DNA from: Rathayibacter sp. VKM Ac-2754
GTDB lineage: Bacteria > Actinomycetota > Actinomycetes > Actinomycetales > Microbacteriaceae
DNA: 64,000 bases
NCBI RefSeq assembly: GCF_009807095.1
Contig: NZ_WUCC01000004.1
Coordinates: 186,001-250,000 of the forward strand
Direction: 5' to 3'
Position numbers and translations under genes: made by a program. The notes beneath the pieces are model-generated. The model saw only the letters and a program-made list of their open reading frames with translations. It was not told the origin of the DNA and did no database searches. Of the stretch, positions 43,762 to 52,988 are shown one piece after another; positions within the stretch are counted from its first letter, which is position 1, and each line of letters opens with the position of its first letter.

Positions 43762-45096
43762 CTATCGGACTTTCTTGATGGGGAAGATGACCAGTGCTCC
43801 CACGATCGCGGCTATCGCGCAGACCGAGAACCACAGGGCGTAGTTGTTGCCGGTCGGGTCGCTGACGTAGACGAGGATGCCGCCGATGAGCGGAGCGATG
43901 GTCTGGGGGAGGGCGTTGGCGATGTTGAAGACGCCGAGGTCCTTGCCCGAGTTCTCGGGGTCGGGCAGCACGTCGACGACGAGCGCGAGGTCGACGCCGA
44001 CGTAGATGCCGTAGGCGATGCCGAGGATCGCCTCGAGGATGTAGAAGGCGCCGATGTCCTGGACGAAGATCAGCGCGAAGGTGCCGATGGCGAAGAGCGC
44101 GGTCGAGCTCCAGACGAAGACCTTGCGGCGGCCGATCTTGTCGGACAGCCAGCCGGCGAAGTAGCTCGCACCGACGAGGCCGATCGTGTAGATCAGCACG
44201 CTCATCGAGATGACGCCCGGGATGTCCGCCTCGGGGACCTCGATGTGGTTGAGCAGGTAGAAGAAGCGGAACGTGGTGAAGCCGAAGCTCGCGAAGGTGA
44301 TGAGGAAGCGCGACCACCAGGCGAGCGCGTAGTCGGGGTGCTTGACCGGGCTCACCCAGAAGGTCTCGGCCCACTCGCGCAGCGTCGCCCGCGGCGGCCG
44401 GGTGGGCAGGCGGCGGTCGGGGAGCACGATGGCGAAGACGACCATGACGATGATGGCGAGGACGGCCGGGCCGACGAACATGATGAGCAGCTGGTCGGCG
44501 AACGCCTCCGCGACGTAGGTGCCGCCGAGGATGCCGACGTTCTGTGCGATGCCGATGGCGGCGGTGATCTTGCCGCGCTGGAACCTCGGCACCTGGTCGG
44601 CGATCGTGGCGATGAACGGCGCGAGCGCCATGTTGGCGCCGAGCTGGGCCAGCGACCAGCCCACGGTGGCGATCATGAGGGTCGGGGCGAGCGCCATGAT
44701 CGCGAAGGCGACGGTCATGATCACCGTGCCGGCGACGATCCAGATGCGGCGGCGGCCGAGGCGGCTCGTGGTGCGGTCGGAGAGGCGGCCGAACACGACA
44801 TTGGCCAGCGTGGCGAAGAGGGCGCCGAATCCGCCGAGCACCGCCGCCGCGCCGGTGGCGCCGTTCTGCGCGATCTCGCCCGCGTCGACCAGGGCCTGGA
44901 TCTTGATGCCGATGCCGACGATCGCGGGGCCCAGCAGGGCGATGAAGAAGACCAGCTGCGCGGCGAGGAGCCAGAAGATGTACGACTTCTTGGCCGGCTC
45001 GGTCGGTTCGGGGAACTGCTGGTCCCGTCGCACCGTCGCCGTCGATGTCGTCATGCCCGAGGGCATTCCCGCGGCTGATCCACTCGCTGTCGTCAT
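43762..45096 (-). CDS. MFS sugar transporter
   Basis: The 444-residue membrane protein (ATG at 45096 after GAGAGGACT) has twelve predicted helices. The MFS loop motif appears as FGRLSDRTTSRLGRRRIWIV after helix 2 and FAGWLSDKIGRRKVFVW after helix 8. It resembles GPH/SLC45-like glycoside transporters. It lies upstream of the isomerase and oxidoreductase genes and is divergent from the GH3 beta-glucosidase, so it probably imports the glycoside that the latter cuts. Confidence 0.88.
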   Translation of the reverse strand: MTTASGSAAGMPSGMTTSTATVRRDQQFPEPTEPAKKSYIFWLLAAQLVFFIALLGPAIVGIGIKIQALVDAGEIAQNGATGAAAVLGGFGALFATLANVVFGRLSDRTTSRLGRRRIWIVAGTVIMTVAFAIMALAPTLMIATVGWSLAQLGANMALAPFIATIADQVPRFQRGKITAAIGIAQNVGILGGTYVAEAFADQLLIMFVGPAVLAIIVMVVFAIVLPDRRLPTRPPRATLREWAETFWVSPVKHPDYALAWWSRFLITFASFGFTTFRFFYLLNHIEVPEADIPGVISMSVLIYTIGLVGASYFAGWLSDKIGRRKVFVWSSTALFAIGTFALIFVQDIGAFYILEAILGIAYGIYVGVDLALVVDVLPDPENSGKDLGVFNIANALPQTIAPLIGGILVYVSDPTGNNYALWFSVCAIAAIVGALVIFPIKKVR

Positions 45097-45132
45097 GGCC
45101 GAGTCCTCTCGTCGTTGAGCTTCGAGACACGA

Positions 45133-45230
45133 TCTGAAAACCGATCGCTGTTCGGGATCGAGTATGCACCGGCCCTGGGAGGTCGGCAATACTTGAGCCG
45201 CAAAAACCCTAGCGATGTATGGTTTTCAGA
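45133..45230. promoter_or_regulatory. Inverted operators in the MFS/GH3 divergent region
   Basis: TCTGAAAACC (45133-45142) is exactly repeated in inverted form at 45221-45230. Inside, AAAACC (45203-45208) and GGTTTT (45221-45226) form a symmetric site around AGCGAT. Such paired sites would suit a LacI-type sugar regulator controlling both directions. The regulator gene is not in this part of the window. Confidence 0.55.
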
Positions 45231-45267
45231 GTCGAGGCAGGGACGCCCGACAGATCGGAGCGCACCC

Positions 45268-47493
45268 ATGACCCACGCCGACCAGCTCGACGCCCTCACG
45301 CTCGAGGAGAAGGCCTCGCTCACCAGCGGCGGCAGCTTCTGGGCCACGAAGCCCGTCGACCGCCTCGGGATCCCCTCGGTCGTGCTGACCGACGGCCCGC
45401 ACGGTGTGCGACTCCAGCGGCAGGGCGGCGACCACCTCGGGCTCGCCGACAGCGTGCCCGCGACCTGCTTCCCTCCGGCCGTCGCGCTCGGATCGAGCTG
45501 GGACGTCGATCTCGTCCGCCGCGTCGGCGTCGCCCTCGGCGAGGAGGCGAAGGCGGAGGGAGTCGGCGTGCTGCTCGGCCCCGGCATCAATATCAAGCGC
45601 TCCCCGCTCTGCGGCCGCAACTTCGAGTACTTCTCCGAGGATCCGCTGGTCAGCGGTGTGATGGGCTCGGCCCTCGTCGGCGGCCTGCAGAGCCAGGGCG
45701 TCGGAGCGTCGCTCAAGCACTTCGCCGCCAACAACCAGGAGACCGACCGCCTCCGCGTCAGCGCGGACGTCGACGAGCGGCCGCTGCGCGAGATCTACCT
45801 TCGCGCTTTCCAGCGGGTCGTCACCGAGCAGCAGCCGTGGACGCTCATGTGCTCGTACAACCGGCTGAACGGGGTCTACACCTCCGAGGATCCGTGGCTG
45901 CTCACCACGGTCCTCCGCGACGAGTGGGGCTTCGACGGCCTCGTGATGTCGGACTGGGGCGCCGTGAACGACCGGATCGCCGGTGTCGCCGCGGGCCTCG
46001 ACCTCGAGATGCCCTCGAGCGGAGGCCGGACCGACGCGCAGCTCGTCGCCGCCGTCCGCGCGGGCGAGCTCGACGAGGCGCACGTGACGACCGCCGCGCG
46101 CCGCTCCCTCGAGCTGCTCGACCGGATCGCGGAGCAGGCCGACCCCGACGCGACCTACGACGCCGACGCGCACCACGCCCTGGCCCGCGAGGCCGCCTCC
46201 CGCAGCATCGTGCTGCTGCAGAACGAGGGCGGCCTGCTGCCGCTCGACTCCTCCGTCGACATCGCCGTGATCGGCGAGTTCGCCCGGACTCCGCGCTACC
46301 AGGGCGCGGGCAGCTCGCTGATCAACCCGACGCGGCTCGACAACGCCCTCGACGAGCTGCGGCGCACGGTCGACGCGAGCTTCGCCTCCGGATTCACGCT
46401 CGACGGCTCCGGCGACGCGCAGGCGCTGCGCGACGAGGCCGTCGCCGCCGCGCGGGCCGCCGCTGTCGCCGTGCTGTTCCTCGGCCTCCCCGCGTCGGAG
46501 GAGTCGGAGGGCTTCGACCGCGAGCACCTCGAGCTGCCCGTCGAGCAGACGCTCCTGCTCGACGCCGTCCTCGCCGCGAACCCGAACGCGGTCGTCGTGC
46601 TCTCGAACGGCGGAGTCGTCCGCACCTCCGGCTGGCAGGACCGGGTCCCCGCGATCGTCGAGGGCTGGCTGCTCGGCCAGGCCGGCGGCGGCGCGATCGC
46701 CGACGTCCTGCTCGGCGTGGTGAACCCCTCCGGCCGCCTCACCGAGACGATCCCGCTGCGGCTCGAGGACAGCCCGTCGCACCCCGGCTTCCCGGGGGCC
46801 TTCGGGCACGTCCGCTACGGCGAGGACGTCTTCGTCGGCTACCGCGGGTTCGACGCCCGCGGCACCGAGGTCGCCTTCCCGTTCGGGCACGGACTCTCGT
46901 ACACCGACTTCGCGTACTCCGGGTTCTCGGTCGAGGAGGTCGACGGCGGACTCCGGGTGCGGGTCGACGTCGCGAACACGGGCGAGCGCGACGGGCGCGA
47001 GGTCGTCCAGGTCTACACGGGCCTGCCGGGCTCGGCGGTCCCGCGCGCGGTCAGGGCGCTGACCGCGTTCGCGGTCGTCGAGGTCGCGGCCGGAGAGACG
47101 GCGACGGTCACCCTCGACGTCCCGCGCGACGACCTGGCCTACTTCCACCCCGCGGCCGGCGCCTGGACCGTCGAGGGCGGCGACTACCTGGTCGAGGTCG
47201 GCGCCTCCAGCCGCGACCTCCGCGTCTCGGCGACCGTCTCCGTCACCGGCGACGTGCTCGACCTCGCGCTGACCGAGGAGTCGACCGTCGCGGAGTGGCT
47301 CGACCACCCGCGCGCCGGATCGCTGCTGCGCGACGCGTTCTCCTCCGGAGACGGCACGTTCTCGTCGATGTTCGCGGACCCCGAGATGCTGCGCATGCTC
47401 GGCTCGATGCCGCTCGGCCGCATCGCCGTGTTCCCCGGCAGCCCCCTCGACGACGCGTCCCTCGCCGGCCTGGTCGAGGCGGCGCGCGCCTGA
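45268..47493 (+). CDS. Beta-glucosidase, glycoside hydrolase family 3
   Basis: The 741-residue enzyme (ATG at 45268, after GGAGCGC) has the GH3 barrel (LTSGGSFWATKPVDRLGIPS, LTDGPHGVRLQ, FAANNQETDRL), the nucleophile in GLVMSDWGAVNDR (Asp about 229), the second alpha/beta domain (AVLFLGLPASEESEGFDREH) and a C-terminal fibronectin-III-like domain (VRVDVANTGERDGREVVQVY). No signal peptide is seen, so it acts inside the cell on imported oligosaccharides. It is divergent from the MFS transporter operon, with shared operator-like sites. Confidence 0.93.
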   Translation: MTHADQLDALTLEEKASLTSGGSFWATKPVDRLGIPSVVLTDGPHGVRLQRQGGDHLGLADSVPATCFPPAVALGSSWDVDLVRRVGVALGEEAKAEGVGVLLGPGINIKRSPLCGRNFEYFSEDPLVSGVMGSALVGGLQSQGVGASLKHFAANNQETDRLRVSADVDERPLREIYLRAFQRVVTEQQPWTLMCSYNRLNGVYTSEDPWLLTTVLRDEWGFDGLVMSDWGAVNDRIAGVAAGLDLEMPSSGGRTDAQLVAAVRAGELDEAHVTTAARRSLELLDRIAEQADPDATYDADAHHALAREAASRSIVLLQNEGGLLPLDSSVDIAVIGEFARTPRYQGAGSSLINPTRLDNALDELRRTVDASFASGFTLDGSGDAQALRDEAVAAARAAAVAVLFLGLPASEESEGFDREHLELPVEQTLLLDAVLAANPNAVVVLSNGGVVRTSGWQDRVPAIVEGWLLGQAGGGAIADVLLGVVNPSGRLTETIPLRLEDSPSHPGFPGAFGHVRYGEDVFVGYRGFDARGTEVAFPFGHGLSYTDFAYSGFSVEEVDGGLRVRVDVANTGERDGREVVQVYTGLPGSAVPRAVRALTAFAVVEVAAGETATVTLDVPRDDLAYFHPAAGAWTVEGGDYLVEVGASSRDLRVSATVSVTGDVLDLALTEESTVAEWLDHPRAGSLLRDAFSSGDGTFSSMFADPEMLRMLGSMPLGRIAVFPGSPLDDASLAGLVEAARA

Positions 47494-47540
47494 CGCCCCT
47501 CAGCGAGCTCCCGTTCCGGTGAGGCTCCTCCTCTTCCTCG

Positions 47541-48047
47541 CTGATCGAGTAGCCCGCGGAGCGGGCGTATCGAGATCCACCAGCGTCAGAAGGCCGAGGC
47601 AGAAGCCCGATCTGCTGACGGTGGTCGGTCTCGATACGCCCCTACGGGGCTACTCGACCAGCAGGGGGTGGCGATGCGTGAAGCGGGTTCGCCGGTCGAT
47701 TCTCCGAGGGGAAGGCCCGTCCTCGCTGATCGAGCCCGCAGCCCGCGCAGCGGGCGTATCGAGATCCACGTCCGTCAGGAGACCGGGTCTGAGGACCGAT
47801 CTGCTGAAGCCGGTGGGTCTCGATACGCCGCCTGCGGCGGCTACTCGACCAGCAGGGGGTGGCGATGCGTGAAGCGGGTTCGCCGGTCGATTCTCCGAGG
47901 GGAAGGCCCGTCCTCGCTGATCGAGCCCGCAGCCCGCGCAGCGGGCGTATCGAGATCCACGTCCGTCAGGAGACCGGGTCTGAGGACCGATCTGCTGAAG
48001 CCGGTGGGTCTCGATACGCCCCTGCGGGGCTACTCGACCAGCATGGA
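47541..48047. repeat. Tandem array of GTCGAGTAGCC repeat pairs
   Basis: Three opposed repeat pairs follow one another in the 587-base gap between the GH3 and glycosyltransferase genes. The last two are a near-exact tandem duplication with a 191-base period (unit 1 from 47661, unit 2 from 47852), including the unique spacer GGGGGTGGCGATGCGTGAAG. Only the last few bases of the units differ (GCCTGCGGCGGC against CCCTGCGGGGC). No gene is present. Confidence 0.85.
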
Positions 48048-48080
48048 TGGTTCGACCAGCGGGCTGCTCGCGAGGGAGGA

Positions 48081-49103
48081 TCAGCCCTCCAGCACGGAGG
48101 CGTACACAGCGAGGTAGTCGTCGACCATCCGCTCGACGGCGAAGCGCCGGCGCGCCGTCGACCGCACGACGGCGCGGTCGAGGAGGGCTGCGCGCGTCAC
48201 CGCGGCGACCGCCTCCTCGCGGGACCCGACCGCGAAGCCGGTGACGCCCTCGTCGATGACCTCGGGCATCGAGCCGCGCCGGTACGCGATCACCGGGGTG
48301 CCGCACGCCATCGCCTCGACGACCGACAGCCCGAACGGCTCGTCGAAGCCGATCGGGTGCAGCAGCGCGAGCGCCGAGCCGAGCACCCGCGCGCGCTCGA
48401 CCGGGCCGACCGAGCCGAGGTGCACGACGCTCGTGCCGTCGACGAGCGGCTCGACCTCGTCGCGCCAGTAGCGCTCGTCCTGCACGATGCCGCAGATCAC
48501 GAGCCGGCGGCCGGCCTCGGCGGCGATGCGGATCGCCTCCCCGGTGCCCTTGTCGGGGTGGATGCGGCCGAGGATCACGAGGTCGTCGCCTCCGGGGCCG
48601 GCCGGGAACTCGTCGATGTCGATGCCGTGGTGCACCGTCGCCGCGTACTCGAGCTCGGGCGAGCGGTCGCTCGACGAGATCGACACCAGGTGGGCGGTCA
48701 GCGGATGCCGCAGCGCCTCGCGGTAGGCGGGCAGGATCTCGGGCCCCGAGAAGCCGTGCACCGTCGTCACCAGCGGCACCGGCCACTGCGCGGCGAGCGC
48801 GAGCGGCAGCCAGTCGAGGTGGTTGTGCACGAGGTCGAAGTCCCGGGCGCGATCGAGCACGGCGGCGATGTGCAGCGCCTCCCAGACCCGCCCGTCGCGG
48901 CCCGACTCGGCGTAGCCCGTCGGGGCCACCGACTCCAGCGTCGCGGTGGTCACGGAGTCGCCGGTGGCGAACAGCGTGACGTCGACGCCGCGCCGCACCA
49001 GGCCCTCGGCCAGGAGGCTCGCGACCTGCTCCCACGGGCCGTAGTGGCGCGGCGGAGCGCGCCACGCGATCGGCGCGAGCATCGCGATCCGCAGACCGGT
49101 CAC
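48081..49103 (-). CDS. Glycosyltransferase, GT4
   Basis: The 340-residue protein starts at GTG 49103, overlapping the upstream stop (GTGA). It has the GT4 layout: IAMLAPIAWRAPPRHYGPWE, VTTVHGFSGPE, VHHGIDIDEFPAG, LVILGRIHPDKGTGEAIRIA and the ExxxxxxxE motif in DEPFGLSVVEAMACGTPVIA. The family transfers sugars from nucleotide donors. It is the last gene of a four-gene coupled set with a GH130-like protein and another glycosyltransferase; the glycan made is unknown. Confidence 0.88.
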   Translation of the reverse strand: MTGLRIAMLAPIAWRAPPRHYGPWEQVASLLAEGLVRRGVDVTLFATGDSVTTATLESVAPTGYAESGRDGRVWEALHIAAVLDRARDFDLVHNHLDWLPLALAAQWPVPLVTTVHGFSGPEILPAYREALRHPLTAHLVSISSSDRSPELEYAATVHHGIDIDEFPAGPGGDDLVILGRIHPDKGTGEAIRIAAEAGRRLVICGIVQDERYWRDEVEPLVDGTSVVHLGSVGPVERARVLGSALALLHPIGFDEPFGLSVVEAMACGTPVIAYRRGSMPEVIDEGVTGFAVGSREEAVAAVTRAALLDRAVVRSTARRRFAVERMVDDYLAVYASVLEG

Positions 49104-50530
49104 GCGGGAGTCATCGCGTCCAGCAGGTCGTCCACCTCGATCGAGGCGACCCCGACCCGCACGTCGCCGATCCCGAACGGGATCCACACCACGCCCTCGT
49201 GCAGCACCGAGCCGCAGCTGTAGACCACGTTGGGCACGTAGCCGTCCTGCCGATCGCCGTCGGGCTCGAGCAGCGGAGTCGTCAGCGACGCGAGGACGAC
49301 GCGGGGATCCTCGAGGTCGAGCAGCATCGCGCCCAGACTGTAGCGGCGGAGTGGTCCGACTCCGTGCGTGATGACCAGCCAGCCGCGCCCCGTCTCGATC
49401 GGCGGTCCGCAATTTCCGCGCTGCACCGCGTCCCAGAGGTGGCGCGGGGGCTCGAGCTCGGCGATGTCGTCCCAGTGCCGCCCGTCCTCGGAGCGCGCGA
49501 GCGTGTTGGTGTCGCCGTCGGTGCGGCTCAGCGCGTAGAGCGCGCCTCCGATCGCCCGCGGGAACAGGGCCATGCCCTTGTTGCCGGCGGGCTCGCCCGT
49601 GAGCTGGTGGGTGTCGAACGTCTGCAGATCGCGCGAGACCAGGAGGCGCGACGAGATCGTCGAGCCGTCGTACGCCGTGTAGGTGGCGCGGTACTCGCCC
49701 GAGACGTCGAGGGTGAAGCGGGCGTCCTCCATGCCGTGCGACTCCTGGGCGGCGGAGGGGATCAGCGTGCGCTGGGCGAGCGCCTCGCCGAGCGGGAACG
49801 ACGCGCGGTAGGCCGAGCGGGCGGTGCCGCGCAGGGCGGCGAAGGCGGCGGGCGCGTCGTGGCGGCGGGTGAGCGGAGCGGGCAGCGCGGCGATCACGGG
49901 GTCGAGGTCGTCGGCCGTGAAGGTCTCGGGCAGCGCGCGCAGCACGGCGAGCGCGACCTCGCCGGGGTTCGGGCCGAGGGCGGCACGCAGGTGCGCGACC
50001 GTCCACGTGCCGGGGGAGATCTCGGCGGCGGCGGGGGCGCCTCCGCGATCGTCGAAGGCCCAGGTGCGGCCGGGCCCGATGACGGCCGAGGCGAAGCCGA
50101 TCGACGAGCGGTGCCCCTCGCCGATCTGGCGGACCGAGAGGGCGACGCGCAGCTGCCCCTCCTCGAGCCCCGACTGGTCGGGGTGCGGCATCGCGCTCGG
50201 GTTGCAGAGTGCCGCGCCCTCGAGCGCGTACTCGGCGGTGAACGCCGCTCCGATCACGAGCACGCGCGGGTCGTCGGCCGCGACTCCCTCGACCGCGGCG
50301 TGCTCGCGGAGGGTCGTCTCGCCGTCGGCGGCGCGGGCCGCGGACATCGCCCGCACGTCGCGGAGGGCGTCGGCGAGCTCGGCGTCCGTGAGCGCGCGGA
50401 TCCGCTCGAGGATCTCGCTGACCCGCGACCGGGTCTCGGTGGGCGCGGAGCCCGGCAGGTAGAGCTGCCAGAGCACGCGCGAGGCGTCGGAGTCGAGGGT
50501 CGCGTCGTGCACGCGCAGTCCGGGGGTCAT
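49100..50530 (-). CDS. GH130-like glycosidase/phosphorylase family protein
   Basis: The 476-residue protein (ATG at 50530, overlapping the upstream stop) has a helical N-terminal part (ILERIRALTDAELADALRDV) and a five-bladed-propeller-like C-terminal part with ESHGMEDARFTLDVSGEYRA, SRDLQTFDTHQL, ALYALSRTDGDTNTLARSED, GPPIETGRGWLVITHGVGP and GAMLLDLEDPRVV. These match GH130 beta-mannoside phosphorylase-like proteins (G-ED-R motif and GWL-HG). It probably acts on mannosides; phosphorolysis against hydrolysis is not decidable here. Confidence 0.82.
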   Translation of the reverse strand: MTPGLRVHDATLDSDASRVLWQLYLPGSAPTETRSRVSEILERIRALTDAELADALRDVRAMSAARAADGETTLREHAAVEGVAADDPRVLVIGAAFTAEYALEGAALCNPSAMPHPDQSGLEEGQLRVALSVRQIGEGHRSSIGFASAVIGPGRTWAFDDRGGAPAAAEISPGTWTVAHLRAALGPNPGEVALAVLRALPETFTADDLDPVIAALPAPLTRRHDAPAAFAALRGTARSAYRASFPLGEALAQRTLIPSAAQESHGMEDARFTLDVSGEYRATYTAYDGSTISSRLLVSRDLQTFDTHQLTGEPAGNKGMALFPRAIGGALYALSRTDGDTNTLARSEDGRHWDDIAELEPPRHLWDAVQRGNCGPPIETGRGWLVITHGVGPLRRYSLGAMLLDLEDPRVVLASLTTPLLEPDGDRQDGYVPNVVYSCGSVLHEGVVWIPFGIGDVRVGVASIEVDDLLDAMTPA

Positions 50531-51612
50531 CCCGACACCGCCGCGATGCTCGTCAGTGTCGCGAGCCGGTCGCCGGCGCGGGTCGGCATGAGCGCCGCGC
50601 GACGCACGACGAGCGAGGTGTGCAGGGCGGCGATGGTCGACTCCGCGCCTCTGTTCTCGTTGCGGCCGTCGCGCTCGAGGCCGTCGAAGCCGGCTCCGGT
50701 GGCGAGGTCGACCATGGCGGTCCCGGAGTCGTTCACGCCGTGGAACCAGGCCCAGCACGAGGCCAGGCCCTCGCGCCAGAGCGGATCCTCCTCGAGGGTC
50801 AGCGCGCGGGCGCAGGCCGCCGCGATGGCCGCGACCTCGATGGGCTGCTGGTCGAAGAGGGGGCTGCCTCGCTCGTCGGGGTCGCGCCCCGACCAGCCGG
50901 TCACCGAGAGGTGGCCGTCGAGCGACTCGATCTCGAGCAGGAACGCCAGCGTCTCGACGCCGCGCTCGAGCAGCACCGGGTCCTCCAGCGCCTCGCCCGC
51001 GGCCAGCAGGGCCTCGGGGAGGCAGCCGTTCGCGTAGCGCAGGCGCGGCTCGGGCCACGGCCAGGCCGGGTCGGAGCCGCCGAGCAGCGCGGGGGCGGCG
51101 TCGCGCAGGAGCTGGGCGGCGGATGCGGAGTGCGGACGCACCGCCATCACCTCGGCGGCGCCGAGCGCGGCGAAGGCCACCGAGCGCAGGTGCGGCGAGC
51201 GCTGCTCGGCGAGGTGCAGGAAGAGCTTCATCGCGCGGCGCCGGGTCAGCGGGAGCTCGGCGCTCGCGGCGACGACTCCGGCGGCCCAGACGCTGCGGCC
51301 CCACCAGTCGCCGACGCCTGAGTCGTCGGTCCACTCGCCCTCGGGCGACATGCGGTTGTGGACGGTGCCGTCCGCCTCCACCGCGCCCTCGAGGAAGCGG
51401 AGGTACTGCTCGGTGAGGCGCCGGGTGCGGTGCGACTGCTCCGGCTCCTGGGCCACGACGAGGAGCGCCCGCGCCGCGTCGTCGACGCAGTAGCCGTGCT
51501 CGCGGCGGGGCGCATCGAGCTGCGCGTGCTCGAAGAGGCCGAGCTCGTCGGTGAGCGCGTCGAGGTGCGCGTAGGGCAGGCGCGCGGGGGAGAGGCGCGC
51601 GGCGCCGGTCAC
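50527..51612 (-). CDS. Alpha/alpha-barrel-like protein of a glycan cluster
   Basis: The 361-residue protein starts at GTG 51612 inside a GTGA overlap. It is helix-rich with repeated motifs (EHGYCVDDAARALLVVAQEP, DWWGRSVWAAGVVAASAE, SCWAWFHGVNDSGTAMVD, ENRGAESTIAALHTSLVVRR), resembling (alpha/alpha)6-barrel glycosidases or terpenoid-cyclase-like folds. Proteins of this kind are found next to GH130 genes in actinobacteria. A catalytic residue cannot be assigned with confidence, but the Asp pair in YCVDDAAR and the Glu in NRGAEST are candidates. Confidence 0.7.
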   Translation of the reverse strand: MTGAARLSPARLPYAHLDALTDELGLFEHAQLDAPRREHGYCVDDAARALLVVAQEPEQSHRTRRLTEQYLRFLEGAVEADGTVHNRMSPEGEWTDDSGVGDWWGRSVWAAGVVAASAELPLTRRRAMKLFLHLAEQRSPHLRSVAFAALGAAEVMAVRPHSASAAQLLRDAAPALLGGSDPAWPWPEPRLRYANGCLPEALLAAGEALEDPVLLERGVETLAFLLEIESLDGHLSVTGWSGRDPDERGSPLFDQQPIEVAAIAAACARALTLEEDPLWREGLASCWAWFHGVNDSGTAMVDLATGAGFDGLERDGRNENRGAESTIAALHTSLVVRRAALMPTRAGDRLATLTSIAAVSG

Positions 51613-52781
51613 GCGGCACGCTCCAGGCGGAGGCGCTCGGCCAGCGCGAGGAAGCGGCCGGCCGCCTCGGGCCAGGACAGCACCGACGAGTCGGGGGTCG
51701 GCGCGATGTCGGCGGGGGCCGCGGCGGCCTCGCGCAGCACGTCGCGCAGGGCGAGCGCCATCGCGGCGGGATCCTGATGAGCGACGGCGCGGCCCTGCGG
51801 CCCGCCGAGCAGCTCGAGCGCGTGCGGGAACGAGGTCGCGACGACCGGGCGACCCGCCGCGAGCGCCTCCACGAGCACGCCCGAGGTGACCTGGTTGCGC
51901 GAGTCGTAGGGCAGCAGCACCGCATCCGCTCCCGACACCGCGCCGGCGAGCTGGCCCGCGTCGAGGTAGCGGCCGTCGAGCACGACGTCGTCCTCGAGCC
52001 CGAGCTCGGCGATCAGCGCGGCGAGCGAGTCGCGGTACGCCTCGCCCTGCGACGCGACGACCTTGGGGTGGGTCTGGCCGTAGACGGTGTAGCGGGCGCG
52101 CACTCCGAGCCCGCGCAGCTCGGCCATCGCGCGGATGCCCCACTCGATGCCCTTGCCCGGGCCGATCAGGCCCCAGGTGATGATCTGCGGGGCGCCGGTC
52201 CCCGTGGCGCGGCCGCCGGTCCAGACGGGGACGCCGTGCGCGATCAGTCCGACCTTGCGGCTCTCGACCGAGTAGCAGCGCTCGAGGATCTCGGCGGCGA
52301 CCTCGGTCATCACGACGACGGCGTCGGCGAGGGCGGCGACGCGCTCGAGGACGAGGCGCTGGTTGTCGCTGGGCGTCTCGAGGACGGTGTGCAGGACGAC
52401 GATCGCCGGGACCACGAGCTCCTCCATGACGGCGAGGACCTCGTCGCCGTCGCGACCGCCGAAGATGCCGTACTCGTGCTGGATCACGGCGACCTCGGCG
52501 CGGTTGAGCTCGGCGGCGGCGCGCTCGATGCTCGCCCGGTCGCCGGCGACGAGCTCGGCCACGACCTCGACGCCGGGCATCGGCGGGGTGGAGCCGGGGA
52601 CGGCGAGCTCGTCCATCACGCGCACGGTGCGGATCGACGCGCCGTGGTCGGCGACGAGGGCGCCGGCGAGCGCCTCCGAGAAAGTGGCGAGGCCGCAGCG
52701 GGTGGGCGGGAACGTCGAGAGGAGACCGACGGAGGGCCCGGTCTGAGCGGCGCGGGACGAGAGGGGGAGGGGGTGCTCCAT
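51609..52781 (-). CDS. Glycosyltransferase, GT4-like
   Basis: The 390-residue protein (ATG at 52781) heads the four-gene set. It has VGLLSTFPPTRCGLATFSEA at the start, the typical Gly-rich acceptor loop, VIQHEYGIFGGRDGDEVL, ITWGLIGPGKGIEWGIRAMA (donor site), and NQVTSGVLVEALAAGRPVVA, where the first Glu of the usual ExxxxxxxE is Gln. It likely transfers a mannosyl or similar residue. The minus-strand start is preceded by a 207-base gap with no gene. Confidence 0.88.
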   Translation of the reverse strand: MEHPLPLSSRAAQTGPSVGLLSTFPPTRCGLATFSEALAGALVADHGASIRTVRVMDELAVPGSTPPMPGVEVVAELVAGDRASIERAAAELNRAEVAVIQHEYGIFGGRDGDEVLAVMEELVVPAIVVLHTVLETPSDNQRLVLERVAALADAVVVMTEVAAEILERCYSVESRKVGLIAHGVPVWTGGRATGTGAPQIITWGLIGPGKGIEWGIRAMAELRGLGVRARYTVYGQTHPKVVASQGEAYRDSLAALIAELGLEDDVVLDGRYLDAGQLAGAVSGADAVLLPYDSRNQVTSGVLVEALAAGRPVVATSFPHALELLGGPQGRAVAHQDPAAMALALRDVLREAAAAPADIAPTPDSSVLSWPEAAGRFLALAERLRLERAA

Positions 52782-52988
52782 GCGGACTCCAGTCGTGGGT
52801 GCGGAGCGCTCCTCTTGTCGAGGGGTCCCGCGAGCGGTCGGGACGTCTGCCGGTCGGCACCTCCCGAGGGATCGCAGCGCGGATCCGGTCCACGGCGGAC
52901 CTGCCGGCCGTGAGTAGCGTCACCCTAGTAGGGGTATCCGAACGGACGGGGTCGCGTCGCGTTTTTCGGACAGCGCAGCGGAGGCGGA

